A stretch of 64,000 nucleotides of DNA from Enoplosus armatus (lineage: Eukaryota > Chordata > Actinopteri > Centrarchiformes > Enoplosidae). Location of the stretch: the NCBI RefSeq assembly GCF_043641665.1, contig NC_092200.1:1788572-1852571 (forward strand). The letters run 5' to 3'. Numbering within the stretch: position 1 is the stretch's first letter; each line of letters opens with the position of its first letter. The position numbers and the translations under genes were made by a program. The notes below the pieces were generated by a model that worked only from the letters and a program-made list of their open reading frames with translations, was not told the origin of the DNA and did not search any database. Below are positions 1-53,363 of this stretch, piece after piece.

Positions 1-431
1 ATTTTGAATGTATCAAAAGTAAAAGTTGAGTTTATTTATTTTAGTTTATTTATTTCAGTATTTTTTTTATTTTAAACATTTAAACATTTTAAACTTAAAG
101 AAATCAGTTTCAGTAAAGAAATAAAATAAAATAGAATATAAAACACAAAAATGTAGAGACACCCAGCAGTTAAAATAACAACAATATTAAAATAATCTGT
201 TGACCTTTCAGTTTGTTTCGTGTTCTGCAGCTCCAGAACATGTGGAGCAGATATGAAGCAGATTTGTGTAAAGGTGCATAAAACAGATTGAAGCCTCCAT
301 TAGGAAACTGTCACTTAACAAAAGTATGAATTTTATTTCTAAAATGTAGTAAATAAAAGTGAAAGTCATCTGAAGAGACGACTAATTCACGTATTCTTAA
401 AACGAACCATAGACATCCAATACCCCCCCCC

Positions 432-462
<31 letters not shown>

Positions 463-613
463 ACGCAGGTCAGAGGTTGCTTCCTGTTGCTTCCTGATGT
501 CAGATATTGACCCACTGGCCCGGTTTCCTCTTACACAACCACAAACTGGGAAGCTGCTGGTTCCAGTCGAGTTGTTACGTAACACCCAACCAGCTGTGGG
601 AAATCCAGCCTGC

Positions 614-649
<36 letters not shown>

Positions 650-945
650 AGAGGTGTGTGATGAGACAGTGAGATGATAAACCGACACACTGACTGTCTC
701 TGGGGACCCTCCCTGTTGTTGCATGTTAATATCATTCAAAGTAAGTAAAACAAAACCTTTTAGAACCTTTTAGATAAACTTTTAGAACATTTCAAACATG
801 CTGTGTGTTTGAGTTTGTTCTGCAGTTGTTTGTGTGAAAACAACAAAACAAGAACTGTCTGTCTGCAGGTCTGAGGTCTGCTGGCTGTAATCAGAAGACA
901 GACACAGGAAGCTGCCACCTGATATCACCTGACCTCACCTACTGT

Positions 946-986
<41 letters not shown>

Positions 987-1096
987 AGCTGTGGTTAAAG
1001 AGGAGCCAATCTAGCTAAGAGCAGCACTCCGACTTAGTGATCAGGCATTATTCAGCACTGAATAATCAACCTGCACTGGAAACTATGATACCACAG

Positions 1097-1133
<37 letters not shown>

Positions 1134-1844
1134 ACTAAAGCATAGAGAGGGGAAGAGAGCAGGAGAGAAACGTCTGGAAGAAGGGGAGGAGGGTAGATGT
1201 CTGGTGATCTGTGTTTCCTGGTTGTTGCTTAAACAAGCATTTGATTGACACTTCGACCTCCACGTTAGCGCTCGTCCCTGCTGATAGAAGACGGCCTGAA
1301 AGTGTGGGACAGAGCAAGCAGCTCCATGGACGCTGGTAGACATCCATTTGATGGATTGCCATGACGTTCGGGGTCCCTCGAGGATACATTCTTTAGTGAT
1401 CCCCTGACTTTCCCTCTAGCGCCACCCGCAGGCCAAAGTTTCCTCCTATTTAGTGAAATATCTCAACTTGGACTTGCACAGTATTTTGTACGTTCATGCC
1501 TCCCAGATGATGTTTACTGGTGATTTTTCCCCTGACTCTAGCGCCACCAGCAGGTTAACGCTTTAGTTATTATTGGATTCTGTATCCACGGTCCCCTCGG
1601 GAGGAACTGCAATAACTTTGGTGATCCTCTGACTTTTCCATCAGGTCAACATGTCAGTTTGTGCAATACTTTGGTTGATGACTAAATACATGCAGAATGA
1701 GTGACTTTCCCAACGGCCTCAGCTGCACTTTAGCTGCTGTGTTTTTGTAGATAAGATGTCAGTGCAGGTCTCTCTCAACTCTCAAACTGAGCTTTTTAAC
1801 TCACGAAGGTAAAACTGACACCTTCTCTCTCTCTCTGTCTCCAG
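1..1844 (+). other. Nav intron upstream of the domain II S6 exon
   Basis: No coding sequence is recognised. It contains an AT-rich start, a poly-C/(CA)n tract at 423-464, (GT)n at 617-648, (CA)n at 948-986, (GT)n at about 1099-1131, and a dispersed fish repeat at about 1321-1745. The pyrimidine tract at 1821-1844 is the acceptor of the S6 exon. Confidence 0.7.
1321..1745 (+). repeat. Dispersed teleost repeat (gtgatcccctgactttt type)
   Basis: The stretch contains gatggattgccatgac, tgatcccctgactttcc, tctagcgccacc, caatactttggttgatgac and tgagtgactttcccaacg. That word order is one I know from a common, non-coding interspersed repeat of percomorph genomes. Two partial internal copies occur (1397 and 1530). 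Family name not assigned. Confidence 0.6.
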
Positions 1845-40589
<38,745 letters not shown>

Positions 40590-43500
40590 CGGGAACCAAA
40601 AAGCAAAAAAAATTACCGAGGATTAATGAGGATATCCTGTTTGTTCTTTTGTTGACTGAATGTACCAGAGGCGGAGAAGCTATGAGCGAGGAACTGCAGG
40701 AGGAGTCGAGCGAAGGAGCAAACAAAGTGGAATATTTACTACCTTTAATGTTATTTCCTGTTCCCTGTCGAGATTCAATAGACTCGACTCAACAGCGTTT
40801 TTGGAGTTTCTTAAAGGGAAGCAGAAAAACTGCAATAACACAGAGGGAGTCCCCGTCTGTCAAGTCAACTCTGCCTTTGTTGGAGTAAAAGACAGAAGCG
40901 TGGATCCCTTTGACCTCTTGGGTCTCTCGTGTCGACCGCAGCCGGTGGTTCGGAACACCGGCTGACCTTTGACCTCAGCTACAGGGGGTCAGAGGGGTCA
41001 GAACAGCTATATCAGATGTATCCATCATTTATTGGCCTGGGGGGTTTGTGCCTTCCCACAGTTGATCAATATTCTCAGAGTACGCCTGGCTGTGGGAGTG
41101 ATGGCGATCCGCGTGGTGTTTTCTCGACACGTTAACAGTCGACGGCTTTCTGACTGACTGAAACTCGAGAGAGGAGGGAAAGTGATGACGACGTGATTTT
41201 AAAAAATGTTTTCGTAGTAAAAGTATAACTTTGTTGATGTTACCAGTCTTTTAATAGCGGTACGATTATTACTATTTTTTATATTTTTTAGAGTAAGTTG
41301 AAGAAAAAAAATAAGTAGTCTCTCTCTCTCTCTCTTTCGACTTAGTGGCACTAAGCTAAGAGAAAGTGGCTGAACCACCACGTTGTAAAAGATGAGAGGA
41401 GAGGAAGCGGTCAGGAAAAACAACAACTCCAAACACCTGAGAAGCAACTTCATCTGTTTTTGTTGGCAGTTTTGCACTTTTGAGTTTACATGTCACTTTA
41501 CCGCGCCTGGGCAAAGACACATTGAAAAAGGGTCTGGGATGCATTTATTTTTCCTCTGAAGACCTTTGAGATAACACCAAAAACTGATAGAAGTGCACAA
41601 TGAGATTTTCTACACCGTCCCGGACTCTTCCAACATGTGTTTTGCCCTGGTGGTGAACATCCTCATGTCCGTCACTTCTTTGGCCGGTGGGTGATTTGTC
41701 TAAAAGTCCAGATTTAAAGTAGATTTGCTTTTAGCTTCACGAACAAACTTGAACTCCTGACTCCTGCTGCTTTACTACATTGCATGAGGAGAAAATTGGA
41801 AGTTACAGGCTTGTAGTCAACGTGACGTGACGTATGATTTGGCAAGAATAAAGCGTTCACATATGTTGTCAAAAGCTGAGTTAAATCAAATGAAAGTCTC
41901 AAAGAAAATCAACAATTTGATGCAAAAAGTTCATCAAGTGAATTTACTTTTATCCTCTTTAATCCAAATTGAAAGTAATTTAATTAAGCTTTGCTAAAGA
42001 GAAAAAAAATCACAAATCTATTTATGAAACGTTCATATCACAATACCCTGAAGGTGTTAACACCTCAGGTTAATTTACCTTCTTTCAAAGCAGGGTAAAT
42101 ATTGTTTAGTGCAGTTCAAGGACCAGACTGCTGGTTTGAGATAAGCTTAGCAGAGAAAATATAAACTCATAGAAAATATGTTTAAGCTGTTTTTAAAGCC
42201 ATGAATAAAGTTTGGGATTAAATGTCGCTGTACGAACTTTTTTGACAAATCACCCGCTGTCATTATCTATCCGTCTGGTCTGAGTTCGGCTCAGCACACA
42301 CAAGATCTTAAACCAGATTCTTCGAGGCTAAACGGGCTTAAAATCTTTGAGGTGTCGACCAGCCCCGACCGGAGTGCGACAATCAACTCAGCGCATCAAG
42401 CATCAGGATTTCTCTCAGTTTCGTTTCATGAAAAGCTCACGCTGATCTTCATGATCTGGCGTTTGATCGGTCATCAGTGTCCTGGAAAAACACAAAACTG
42501 TTCCGGGGTTATGGGTCAGTCCACTGCTGAAACCGCGGTCAGACGGTTTCTGCTGTTTTCAGTGCAGTTATACACGTTTCAGCTGCATTTCTGTTTTACC
42601 AAAGTTTCTCGACATGTTACGTTCAATAAGAAGATGTTTCACCAGACGTATCTTTTAGATGTGATATCGTTTTTCATCAAATACTTTTTTCAGGAAAATA
42701 TTTCGAACAAAATATACAAGCTAGACCTGGAGTCATTTAGAAAATGGCTGAGGGTTTTTTTTTTTCCAGAACACTGGTGTGACGACGCTGAAGGCTTTTC
42801 TGCTTCCTGTTTCCGCTAAACGATATGAAGAGTTTCATTTGAAATGTGGGGAAATAAATGAGTAAATTCTGAATGATTGATTCTCATTTGGAGGTCGTTT
42901 TCTAGTCGAAAAGTATTTTATTTTTCCCCTGAAGGGTATCTGAGACTCTTCAAATCAAAACACCACCTTATTTATTTATTTATTTATTGACTTTGTTTTC
43001 TGGTTGATTGCTTTATTTTATCTAAGATGTTGTTGTCATTTTTGCACGTTTTAGCGGCGCCCTGGAGGAGAAGCGGAGGCCGAGCGAGACGGCTCTTTAT
43101 CCATTTTGCACAGAGAAACAAAAAAAACAAACCGCGTCTAGCAATAACGGTTTGCCGATAACTTTTAAGTGAGTTCTTAGGTAACACTCGACTTCACAGG
43201 AGCTTTTTCTCACTGTATGAATCTATGGAATAATGTTCGGGGAAATAGTGAAAATGCACAGTAACACTCGAAGCATTTGTTGAAGTCTGATAAATGGCGG
43301 TTTTCCTCTTGCAGCACGGAGAGTGTTACTGTGGTTTTACAGACACACGGGTGAATACACTGGCAGCAACCTGCTGTGAAGCCGTGTTACCGCTTGTTTT
43401 TATTAAGATGAAGTGTCAAAGTGTGTGTACAGCGTTTGTTCAGTCTGCTTTGATCTCAATATTTCGAACAACCTCTCTCTCTCTGTCTCTGTTGTCGTGG

Positions 43501-45910
43501 TCACCCGAGGGATCTTTACTAAACGCTTTACTAGACTAATTAAAAAAGGAAAAAGAAAAAAAACTATTTTACTGGCACCGTCTGGACTCTATTTCTACTA
43601 GATTCTATTGAGAATAGATAACCATATAAACTAGGTAAATACTTAAGACACTGCTGAACTCTGCTGCGAGGCGTATTTCAGGTTGCAGTTGTGCTGAAGG
43701 GCTGTTTTCAGTAGCAATAGACCCAGAGTGTGCCTGCTACATACGAACCCCAACACTCCAAGCCATGCTTTCCCATTGGTTGATTGATAACGTGCTTGAT
43801 TGACGGACTGGTTGATTCTTTGATTTCTTGACTGGCAGATTGAGTGATTATTTGATTGGTTTAACATTTGGTTGGTTGATTGAAGAATTGATTCTTATGC
43901 TTTTTGATATTGAACGAGGTTCACGGTCCCCCACCGCCCCCCTCCATCACTGCTGTGACTCTTCCTCATAAGCCGTCGAACAAACAGCACAGAGAGCTGA
44001 TTGGCTGATTTAGTTCTGTATTTTACATTTTTAAACGGTCAGAAAGGTTCAGATTCACTAAAGTCTGCAGGAAAAAGTGCATTTCGTCCTGCCAACAGTT
44101 TTACAGATGCCTCTTTTACGGTGGTGCCCTACGGGGAAATGCTTTTTGGGCTGTAGGGGATTTTTTTTTGTGGCCACTAGTGGACACTGGCAGTAATACT
44201 GACTCGCTCCACTTAATACATCCATGCCTCACAATATCAGTACAACGGACAAGGGAAAAAATGCACAAAATGGCCCTCACAGTGTGACTTTAGTGAATCT
44301 GGAGCTCAGACTCTGGTTTGCACTGAGCACAAAAACACAGTTGAACATTTACTGTCAGCGTCAGGACAGTTAACTGGTATAAAGCTCAGAGTTCTGTGTG
44401 AAACCAACACTGAAGCATTAAAACAAAGACCAACCTCAGCTCTCTGTACCCGAACGTCTCTCTGTACCGACTGTATGAGGTGAAGAAAGATTGAAAAAAG
44501 CTGGAAACCTTCAAAATAACTCCCAACATGGGTACAAAAGATGGAGAAAAGAAAGTCTGTGTCACTTTCTTTCCTGTTCTGATGTGAAAAACTTCAAATT
44601 GAAAGCAAACGTAAACTCCCGCTTTGGAGGAAAACCACCGTCTTTGCCCTGAGCTGTGGGTCAGTCCATGTGGTGCTACCAAGGGGTTTGGAAGAGTCCA
44701 TATTAAGATCGGAGGGGGGTGTTAAAACACAAACTCAGACTGAGAATCTCTGCTCCTTCCTGCCTTCTTGTCCCCGTTTCAAAACCAAAAGCTGCTTTGT
44801 CATCTTCGAAACAAAACGACAAACATCTACGTACCAACGCGGAGGAAACGCACAGGAAACAAATGGTTTCATTGTTCATTATTATTACTGTTGTTACTAT
44901 TAACTGTGTGATAAATGCAATACAACAGTTATGTAAACAGGCGGTGAGTGATGCTGTATCTTATTTACAGTATGAGGATAATAATAACAATGATGTTTTT
45001 ACTTTTTTCGTCGTCATGGATTTGGTTTTTCCAGACATCCTCTCACTGCTTAAACCACCGTCGCCCCGTTTACACCGCAACTGGTTTCACAACGGTTGTC
45101 AAACTGGTTTCATCAGGTCTCCGGCTTCATATCAGTCCCCCAGAAACCTCATATCTCGAGAAAGTTGCCTTTTTCAGGAACGGAGGGGAGAATATGTTGA
45201 ATGTTTCCCCTCCTGACACGAATCGTCTTTTATTTCAGCCAAAATTGGGAAAATTTCTCTCATTGTTGATGTCGATTTTAAGACAAAATGAGGCTGCTGA
45301 CAGTCCAAGTACACACAGTACAAGTACATCTAGTTGGAAGATATAAATCACTAAGTTGGAGATAAGAGGTTTCTTGAGTTTTATTGTGTTTTTGCTGGGT
45401 TGAGCAGATACAGTTAGAGGGTGAAAACCTTGTAACTCCAAAGATGTAACTTATGGGACTCCAATGATTTCTAAAAGCTTAAATTTCACAACAAAATAGT
45501 GAACAAAGTCCTTCGAGGGCTGAAGTCCGAGTCACTGAGCTGCTCAAATGTTTAAATGTGTAATGTTTCCATAATTTTAAAGTCTATTTTAAAAACATCC
45601 AAAAATGAGAGACAAACAACGAGTTACAAGGTTTTCCTCTGACCTCAGTGGTCGCTCTGCAACCGTTGGCCGGTGAAACCTCGGTGTAAAGGAGGCGGAA
45701 GCCGTGCCTCAGTGACCCCACCTTGGTGTTTTAGAGACAATAATAATAATTACGATGATTATAATATGAATATATATAAATATATATATATATATATACT
45801 TTTTAGTACTTTGAGTTGAAATACTTTTTAGTATTTTGCAAATACATGTCTCTGTATATAAAACAAAAGCCTCCTGTAATAAACGAGAAAAAAATTTAAT
45901 ACTGAACCCG
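40590..45910 (+). other. Probable Nav 3'UTR and downstream sequence
   Basis: No coding sequence is recognised after the TAG. AATAAA-type poly(A) signals on the + strand occur at 41847-41852, 42204-42209 and 45878-45883; which one is used cannot be told. Long Nav 3'UTRs are usual, so much of this may be transcribed. The stretch is mostly unique, with a degenerate ttgattgg-type repeat at 43775-43900. Confidence 0.5.
45878..45883 (+). terminator. Candidate poly(A) signal
   Basis: AATAAA follows a long AT-rich stretch and is itself followed by an A-rich, then T-rich, sequence. It could end the longest Nav transcript. Another AATAAA is at 46321-46326. Confidence 0.3.
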
Positions 45911-46579
45911 TTGTGATGGTTTTATTTTATTATTTCTGTGTGTGTTTTTATGAGTTTTCATAAAAGGTCAGTTCACTCAGCGGAGTCTTGTGATTGGTTC
46001 GCTCGCTCCACGTGAACGCGATGTTCCTGCTTTCATTCACACCGCAGTCGGTTTCCCTGAGATGTAACGAGGAATATCGATCCCTGCTCCATTCACCCCC
46101 CCGGGACAGACTGCAGGTGTGAAAGGGGCTTCGGTCAAAAATAATATGATAATAAAATAATACGGTTCAATGATGATAATGATTCGATTACATACCGGGT
46201 ATCAATGAGGCCTCAGCTGTGTTGTATATATAAACATTTATAACAATGTGTTTCACTGACAAACACGAGGAACAGGTGTTGCTGAACACGTTTGTTTTTG
46301 AGATGTGCAGGTTATTTCAAAATAAAGCTCTTTACATTCTTACTTCCTGCCGTCTGACAGCGGAGCGTCACGGCTCGCATGGCGTCCGGTATGTCTCGTG
46401 GCATGCTGGGTAGGATTCGGCCCCCGCGGCAGATTGCTTTTGCACACTACCTTGACTCTGCACGCTCGTCTGCATCCGTCTCTCTGCGCTTTCCTCCCTC
46501 CATCTCACGCTCGACGCGGGTTCGCCTCGCCACGTCACGCTCGTGTCACGAAGCCGAACTCATGATGTAATGCTGCCTG

Positions 46580-46613
<34 letters not shown>

Positions 46614-47084
46614 AGAGCAGATTGAGGATGACACTCGAAGCTGCTGCTGTTACTCTCTTCCTCTTCGTGTCCCCTCTGCTTAATTCCCCTCTTCCTCCTC
46701 TTCCTCCTGATATTCTCTGTTTTAAATCTCCTGCAAAGAACAAAACCAACGATGAATGTATCGCACAAGCGTGTGTGTGTCCAGAGCCTGATATATATTA
46801 TTAATATGTATAATAATATCAACAATACTATTCCTCTCCAACTCATCAGTGAGCCACACTGTAGTTTAACCAAATGTGGATTCATCCGCCGCTGAAAATA
46901 GTCCCCAACAAATGCCCTATTTCCTCCTGTTTGTTTGAATAAAAACTACAGCGAGCAGCTGCTTTTAAAATGAAACTATATATTTGTGAGGTGTTTTTAA
47001 AGATTTACGTCTTCAGTAGGAACCAATGAGCTGAGAGCCGCAGACAGGAAGTCAGGAAGCAGTGAGAGACACAACAACACAAAG

Positions 47085-47300
47085 GAAACAATCGCATCTA
47101 TTGATTACTTTTTGTTTGATATCTTGTTTAGTCTGACCTGCAGTCTAAAATGTGTTTAATTTACGATGATAAATCAAAGAGAAAAGCAGCAAATATTCAC
47201 ATCTGAGAAGCTGAAAAATGACAAGCGATTACTTGATTGTATTTATTTTCTGTCAGTGGCGTAATCAATAAATGGACTAATTGATTGGTTCAGCTCCACT
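47085..47300 (-). repeat. Dispersed teleost repeat (aatcgattaatcg family), minus copy
   Basis: The reverse strand reads tggagctgaaccaatcaatt, cagcttctcagatgtgaat and atttgctgcttttctctttg, as in the + copies. Confidence 0.65.
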
Positions 47301-47380
47301 GATGATCTCATCTGACTGAACGCAGTCTGTCCTCTCTGAACTGCCTTGTTTCCCTTGAGCAAGGCGATGAACTGAGAGAG

Positions 47381-47414
<34 letters not shown>

Positions 47415-47449
47415 GACTTGTTTACTTGGTTATGTAACCCTGTCTGTGA

Positions 47450-47492
<43 letters not shown>

Positions 47493-48096
47493 GTGGGGTG
47501 CCAGAGTTCCTCAGCATATGTTAAATGGAGCTTCCCCATCTGTCTGCCTGCCAGATCTCTAACTCTGCTCCCTTAAAGGAACAGTAGATTATTATTATTG
47601 TATTTCTGTATTGACCCGTTTCCCCCAAAGTAGCTGCTTTTGTTGTTTGTTTCTGTTATTTATTTTGTGACTTGAAGTTCCTTTCTCACTTTTTACGTCC
47701 ACTGATAGGCGACCTGACCAGTCCAGGGTCAGCAGGGATCGGGTCCGGCCTCGGGGATCGTAGACCATCTCGAGCACCAACACCCTCACGGAGTAACATT
47801 CCGGTGTGACGTAGCAAAGGCTCGTCGCTTTTGATTTTTTACAGTTTTCAGCAAAATAAAGACGGATTTTTAAGCTGGATTCATGTCCACACGCATCCCA
47901 GAGATTGATCACTGCAGTTTACAGTCGACAGGTTCTTCTGAGCACAACTCATATTTATTTCTGCGGCCGCCTGATTGAAGACTTCTTCTAGAAATAGTTA
48001 AACTACACCAAACGTTTGATTTTAACATCTGATTTTTACTAATAAATGAAAATAGTGAGCCAATATAACCCAGTGGGATCTGCTTAGACTACCCTG

Positions 48097-48097
<1 letters not shown>

Positions 48098-48157
<60 letters not shown>
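48098..48157. repeat. (CA)30 microsatellite
   Basis: A pure 60-bp CA tract. Together with the TG tract 113 bp downstream it forms a long inverted repeat. Confidence 0.97.
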
Positions 48158-48158
<1 letters not shown>

Positions 48159-48268
48159 CACCTTGCACAGGGTCAGTCCCTCCTGTGGGATTGTGGGTCT
48201 TTTGCCTCCCAGTGGGGCTGTACTGAGCGCGCTCAGAAGAACTGAAGGCTAACAGGAACAGATAGACC

Positions 48269-48379
<111 letters not shown>

Positions 48380-48659
48380 GTGGTCTAGTCAACTTTTAAA
48401 ACAAACTGACAGGTGTCACCTCAGGTCAGCAGAGTGTGTGTGCGTCTCTTCATATTTGTATAAATATGTGTGTGTTCATTGGAGAATTGCAGTGAATCAG
48501 TAATATTACCAATGAAATCAAAGTAAATATTGATCTGATAATTTACTGCTGATCAATGCAAACAACATCAGCTGATTCATTTAAAGGGCCACTTCGCCAG
48601 TTTATTTGATTTCTGCATTTCAGGAGGAGAAACATAAAGACTCCCACTCTGCTGTCCGC

Positions 48660-48945
48660 CATCGATTAGAGCTGAAACACTTAGTTGATTAATCGATTAG
48701 TTGACTGACTTGAACTTATCAGCAATCATTTTGATAATCAATTCATTTTTAAGCAAACATGCCAAACAATCGCTTCCTTAAATATGAGTATTTTCTTAAC
48801 CTTCTATGACAATAAACGGAATATTTTGACATTTGACGACGTCAGAAAACTTTTTTCCTATTTTGTGACATTTTATAGACCATAAAAATGTCAGTTTATC
48901 AAGAAAATAATCAGCAGATTTATCCACAATGAGCTGCAGCGCTTC
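48660..48945 (+). repeat. Dispersed teleost repeat (aatcgattaatcg family), + copy
   Basis: It contains gagctgaaacacttagttga, ttaatcgattagttgactg, atgccaaacaatcgcttcc, acattttatagaccataa and gaaaataatcagcagattt in family order. It is the fullest copy in the window. Confidence 0.7.
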
Positions 48946-49565
48946 ACAAGATGAACGACGCGTCTGTGACATTTCTGAAGGGACGTTTTAGTGACTGGAG
49001 TTTGGGTTTGCTGCTCGCCAACATCTTCTTCCACCTACAGATGCCTGCAGGAAACCTTCATCTTCGCTAAAAGCTGGCAGAAGAGATAGAAAGCTGCTTC
49101 TCTCTCCTGTGTTTTCTCTTCTCCCCGGATGTGTGATGCCACAGGTCCCGTAGAATCTACTGTAATTGCACCGTGCTGCATCAAGTCATGAACACATGCG
49201 GCCTCCAGATATTAGCCTTCCTCCTGTTTACTGCTTATGTCCACTCTGTTTTGGGGTAGAGATGGATCAATACCCACTAAACGCAGTTTAGGATTTTTGT
49301 TTTATTGGTAATTTGAGTAAACTGACCTTTTAATGCATATATTCAAAATATCCATTAAAGTCCACGTTAGAACGAGAGAGACTGACTTATTGTCTGAATA
49401 AGTATTGATTGATTTTTGACATATTATCACCTTATATTCAATCTTCCAATTCATTTCAACACAAAGTTTCAGCCCCTCGTGGCCATTAGAGCGACTGCTG
49501 CTTTGTCTTCGTCTCTCTGTTTTATTTATTTTTTCATCTTATTTCTCTTCGTCTTCTTATTCATC

Positions 49566-49569
<4 letters not shown>

Positions 49570-49629
<60 letters not shown>
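49570..49629. repeat. (GT)30 microsatellite
   Basis: About 60 bp of uninterrupted GT, with a (CA)n tract 185 bp further on (49813-49848). Confidence 0.95.
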
Positions 49630-49630
<1 letters not shown>

Positions 49631-49809
49631 TCATTCTGACTGTGCCTCTCTCTGCTGGTTAGCATCAAAGAGTGACACCAGTCAAACACACTGCATTATA
49701 AACACACACACACACACACTTGCATGCTAAGTATATGCAGGACAGTTGCTGACGCTGCATAAAGGAGCGAGTCTGTGATGTCATTCGTTTCTTGGTGGGC
49801 TTAGTCATG

Positions 49810-49851
<42 letters not shown>

Positions 49852-50187
49852 ACTATGACAGCCTTCACTATGACAACAGTGAAGGTTTGTGTGTTCGGTC
49901 TGAAAGGAAAGTTTTTATTCTACAGACTTTTGTTTGGATGGAAATTCATTTTCAAACTCCATCCTCTCCTCCCTCCTTTGATTCCTCTCGCATCCTCTGT
50001 CCCTCTGTCCTCCCCGTCCTTTTGTGAGAGGTGTTTGGGAGTCCCATGGGAGACCTTCACACTGGCTGTGTGTGTGTGTGTGTGTGTGTGTTCTCCGTCA
50101 CCATGGCAGCGAGGTGTTGATGAGGTCCCGTGACGGTCGACGGGGAAATATGAGTGTGTTCCCTGACCTCACTCTCCAGAGGGACAT

Positions 50188-50221
<34 letters not shown>

Positions 50222-51014
50222 TATAATTTCACTTGTGATTTAAAGCAGAATTGTTTTACTCTGTTGGATGATTTGATTTTTGTGGTTTCATTTCTATCAG
50301 TAATAATAATAATGCTAATAATATATTCGACATAATTAATCGTTGACATGGAGAGAAAAACACAGTCTAACAGGTTGGAAACAAGCAAACAAGCCGCCTT
50401 CGTTTGGAGATAAAAACTGGAAGCAAGACGACATGAAATGCCAGTAATAATCCAGGAAACTGTGTGAGCACGTTGATGGAAAGTGCAGCAGGTCACAGGT
50501 GGTGCAGGAAGTCGGTGTGTACAGTGATGGATGTTCAGGAGTAAAACAGTTACAGTTCCAGCACATTTCTTTACCGTCACACTCTGTTTGAGATGTTCAG
50601 GGCAACACTTCAGAGTCTCCTGTCTAGAAATGCAAACTTCAACTTTAGCGCCCTCCAGTGGTGGGATTCATTTTTTAATCTTAAGATTTAGTTTGCTGTA
50701 GATTTCCAGCAGTTTCATGTCTAATTTTGTATTTATTTATTGATAAAAGATTTATATTTTTGTGATAGTTTTTCTTCTCTGTGGAGAAAGCCACACATTG
50801 TAATTAAAGTGTTTGCACATCGTTTTTTTAACATATTTTAATAAATAAATTCTTCCTTGTTGACCGAGAGGCCGAAAAACGTCAGTCGACCGCATCAAAA
50901 ATAAACGAGTTAAAGCTGATGTGTGCTGACGAGGCGTCTGTCTGCAGGCCCAGCGCAGACAGACGGCCTACTGCTACCAAAGACAAAAGACAAAAAACCT
51001 GAAAGGACAGACGA

Positions 51015-51018
<4 letters not shown>

Positions 51019-51059
<41 letters not shown>
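51019..51059. repeat. (GAAA)n microsatellite
   Basis: About ten tetranucleotide units of gaaa on the + strand. Confidence 0.95.
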
Positions 51060-51209
51060 GAGGAAGGAATGAAAGAGAGAACGAGTTGAATGTCAAGCTC
51101 GCACTAATTGTTTCTATTTTAGAGAGCAGAGCTGCTTTCAGACTGATTTAAGGAGAGTCGGTGTAAAAGTGACCTAAAAACAAAGCAGAGAGCCGGCTGA
51201 CGCTCACTG

Positions 51210-51250
<41 letters not shown>

Positions 51251-51439
51251 ATAACATTCACACACACATTCTGGCGCAAATTAGCTAAAATGTTGACTCT
51301 CTTTTGCATTAACCATCCTCAACTTAATCATTATCACCATTTCTTGATCAGCAAGAGATTTAAATCAATTAACAAACACACAGACAAGGAAGGAAAAGAG
51401 AAGAGTGACAGACACGAGACGAGAGGAAGGAGAGAAAAG

Positions 51440-51600
51440 AAGAAAAGTGAGGGTGAGGAGAGAAGGAAAGGAAACAAAGAAGGGAGGGGAGAGAAGGAAA
51501 GGAAACAAAGAAGGGTGAGGAGAGAAGGAAAGGAAACAAAGAAGGGTGAGGAGAGAAGGAAAGGAAACAAAGAAGGGAGGGGAGAGAAGGAGGGGAGAGA
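51440..51600 (+). repeat. 31-bp purine-only tandem repeat
   Basis: About four copies of a unit starting gaggagagaaggaaagga and continuing aacaaagaaggg. The last letters alternate between gt and ga. It lies within a longer A/G-rich stretch (51385-51660). Confidence 0.85.
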
Positions 51601-51804
51601 GGAGGAGGTGTTAAAAAGAAAGGATGAAGGAAAGAAGACGAGAGGAGGAGGACCGGCGGGTTGATGTTTCTGTGGAGTTATCCTGCCTCCTGCAGGAGGA
51701 CAGAGGTACTGCAAGAGAAGGGAAACTCCATCTGACTGATGTGGCTCCTCACATCCGCCTTCCTGACCTCCTCCCTCCTTCCATCAGAGATATGAGAGAG
51801 CAAG

Positions 51805-51880
51805 AAAATAAAGCTTTATTTACAAAGTATTTCAAATCCAGGGTTACAAAGTGCTTCACAAGAACAAATCAGGGCAAGGA
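51805..51880 (+). repeat. Dispersed repeat (agctttatttacaaagtatt type)
   Basis: It contains aaagctttatttacaaagta, tttcaaatccagggttac and aaagtgcttcacaagaac, a common fish interspersed tail sequence. A related piece is at 25665-25735. Confidence 0.5.
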
Positions 51881-53103
51881 GGCATCAACGTGACGCCTTT
51901 GAGAATAGCGAAGGAAGCCTGTTTCACGTTGGAGGAGCCAGAACAGCAAAAGCTCCATCGCCACCAGACTTTGGGAGCGAGGAAGAGAAACGTGAGGAGG
52001 AGGAGTTGTACTCACTAAGTGGGAAATATTTGTTCGTTTCAGCGTCATTTTGAGGAGACAGCAAAGACTCCTGGCTCACAGTGTCTCAGCTGTCAGAAAT
52101 AATTAAGCCATCAGTGTGTGACACACAGCTCCCTTGTTCAGGTGCTGAGTTGTGATTTCTGCTGTCAGGTTGGAGATGTGTCCCGATCCTGTGGTTGTAG
52201 CCACACCCGGGACGGACGAAGAGTATTTATTCAATGGCAACACACCTGTCTGCCTGTTACCTCCGCACCTGTACAGCTGTACAGTGTTGCAGAAATAGAA
52301 ATAAAGAAAAAGACCTGATGATGATAGAAATAACACCAGCACACAAATAAAATGGCACAAATATTTGGACCAAATCTTTCCAAAATGAGAAAAGAGGAGG
52401 AAACAGCAACGATTATTCAGATTAAACACATCTCATCATGTTTAGCCATACGTGACTCCGTGATTGGCAATGTTGGTCTGGAGAGAGGACGAGAAGGAAA
52501 GGACACAAAGAGAGAGAGGAAAAGATGAGTTCAAGAGAAAGGAGGCTGAGTCATATGAACCCTTGCAGGATGGAGAGAGGAACCCTGTGAGAAACTCAGA
52601 CTGACAGAGTGAAACGACTAATTACTGCTTCACACTGACGACACACCTGCTCCACTCACAGCAGAGCAGGAAATGCCAGTCAAGCCGTCCATCCATTCGT
52701 TCCCCCCTCGCTCTCTCAGAGCTGACTGCTTCTCCTGGAGGTGGGCAGCCCTGACGTTTCATCATGAATTGTCTGTTACATACAGGTGTGTTCGCTTCAC
52801 CTGAGGAGATCATCTGTGTTTGAGACGCTGCTGAACGTCAGCAGTTAGCCCAACAAAAGCCTTCTGGAGCCGTGACAAAAGTCAGACGTGGATGTTGGTG
52901 GAGGTTCTGCAGGTGGTTCAGTCATATGGATTTATTGTGTTTGTACATTCAAGGCATCAACAAAACAGCTGGAAACAGGTGTGAAGACTAACCTTTGCAT
53001 GTGTCAATATATACAGGATGTTTTCTATAATGCTGAGTTTCTGCACCAAACATTAAAACACTCACAAATAAAAGATAAAACAATAATTACATTTTAAAAA
53101 GAT

Positions 53104-53310
<207 letters not shown>

Positions 53311-53363
53311 AGACTGCAAAGCGAGAAACAAAACGTCCAAAGGCAAACGCCTTCACCGCTAAT

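Noticed and set aside
42352..42819. 155-codon open frame downstream of the Nav stop
   Set aside because: No recognisable domain, AT-rich, inside the probable 3'UTR, no splice sites. Consistent with chance.
46379..46570. 63-codon Arg/Ser-rich frame
   Set aside because: No domain, no conservation signal and no exon context.
51290..51664. Open frame of repeated GEERRKGNKE type
   Set aside because: Translation of a 31-bp purine tandem repeat.
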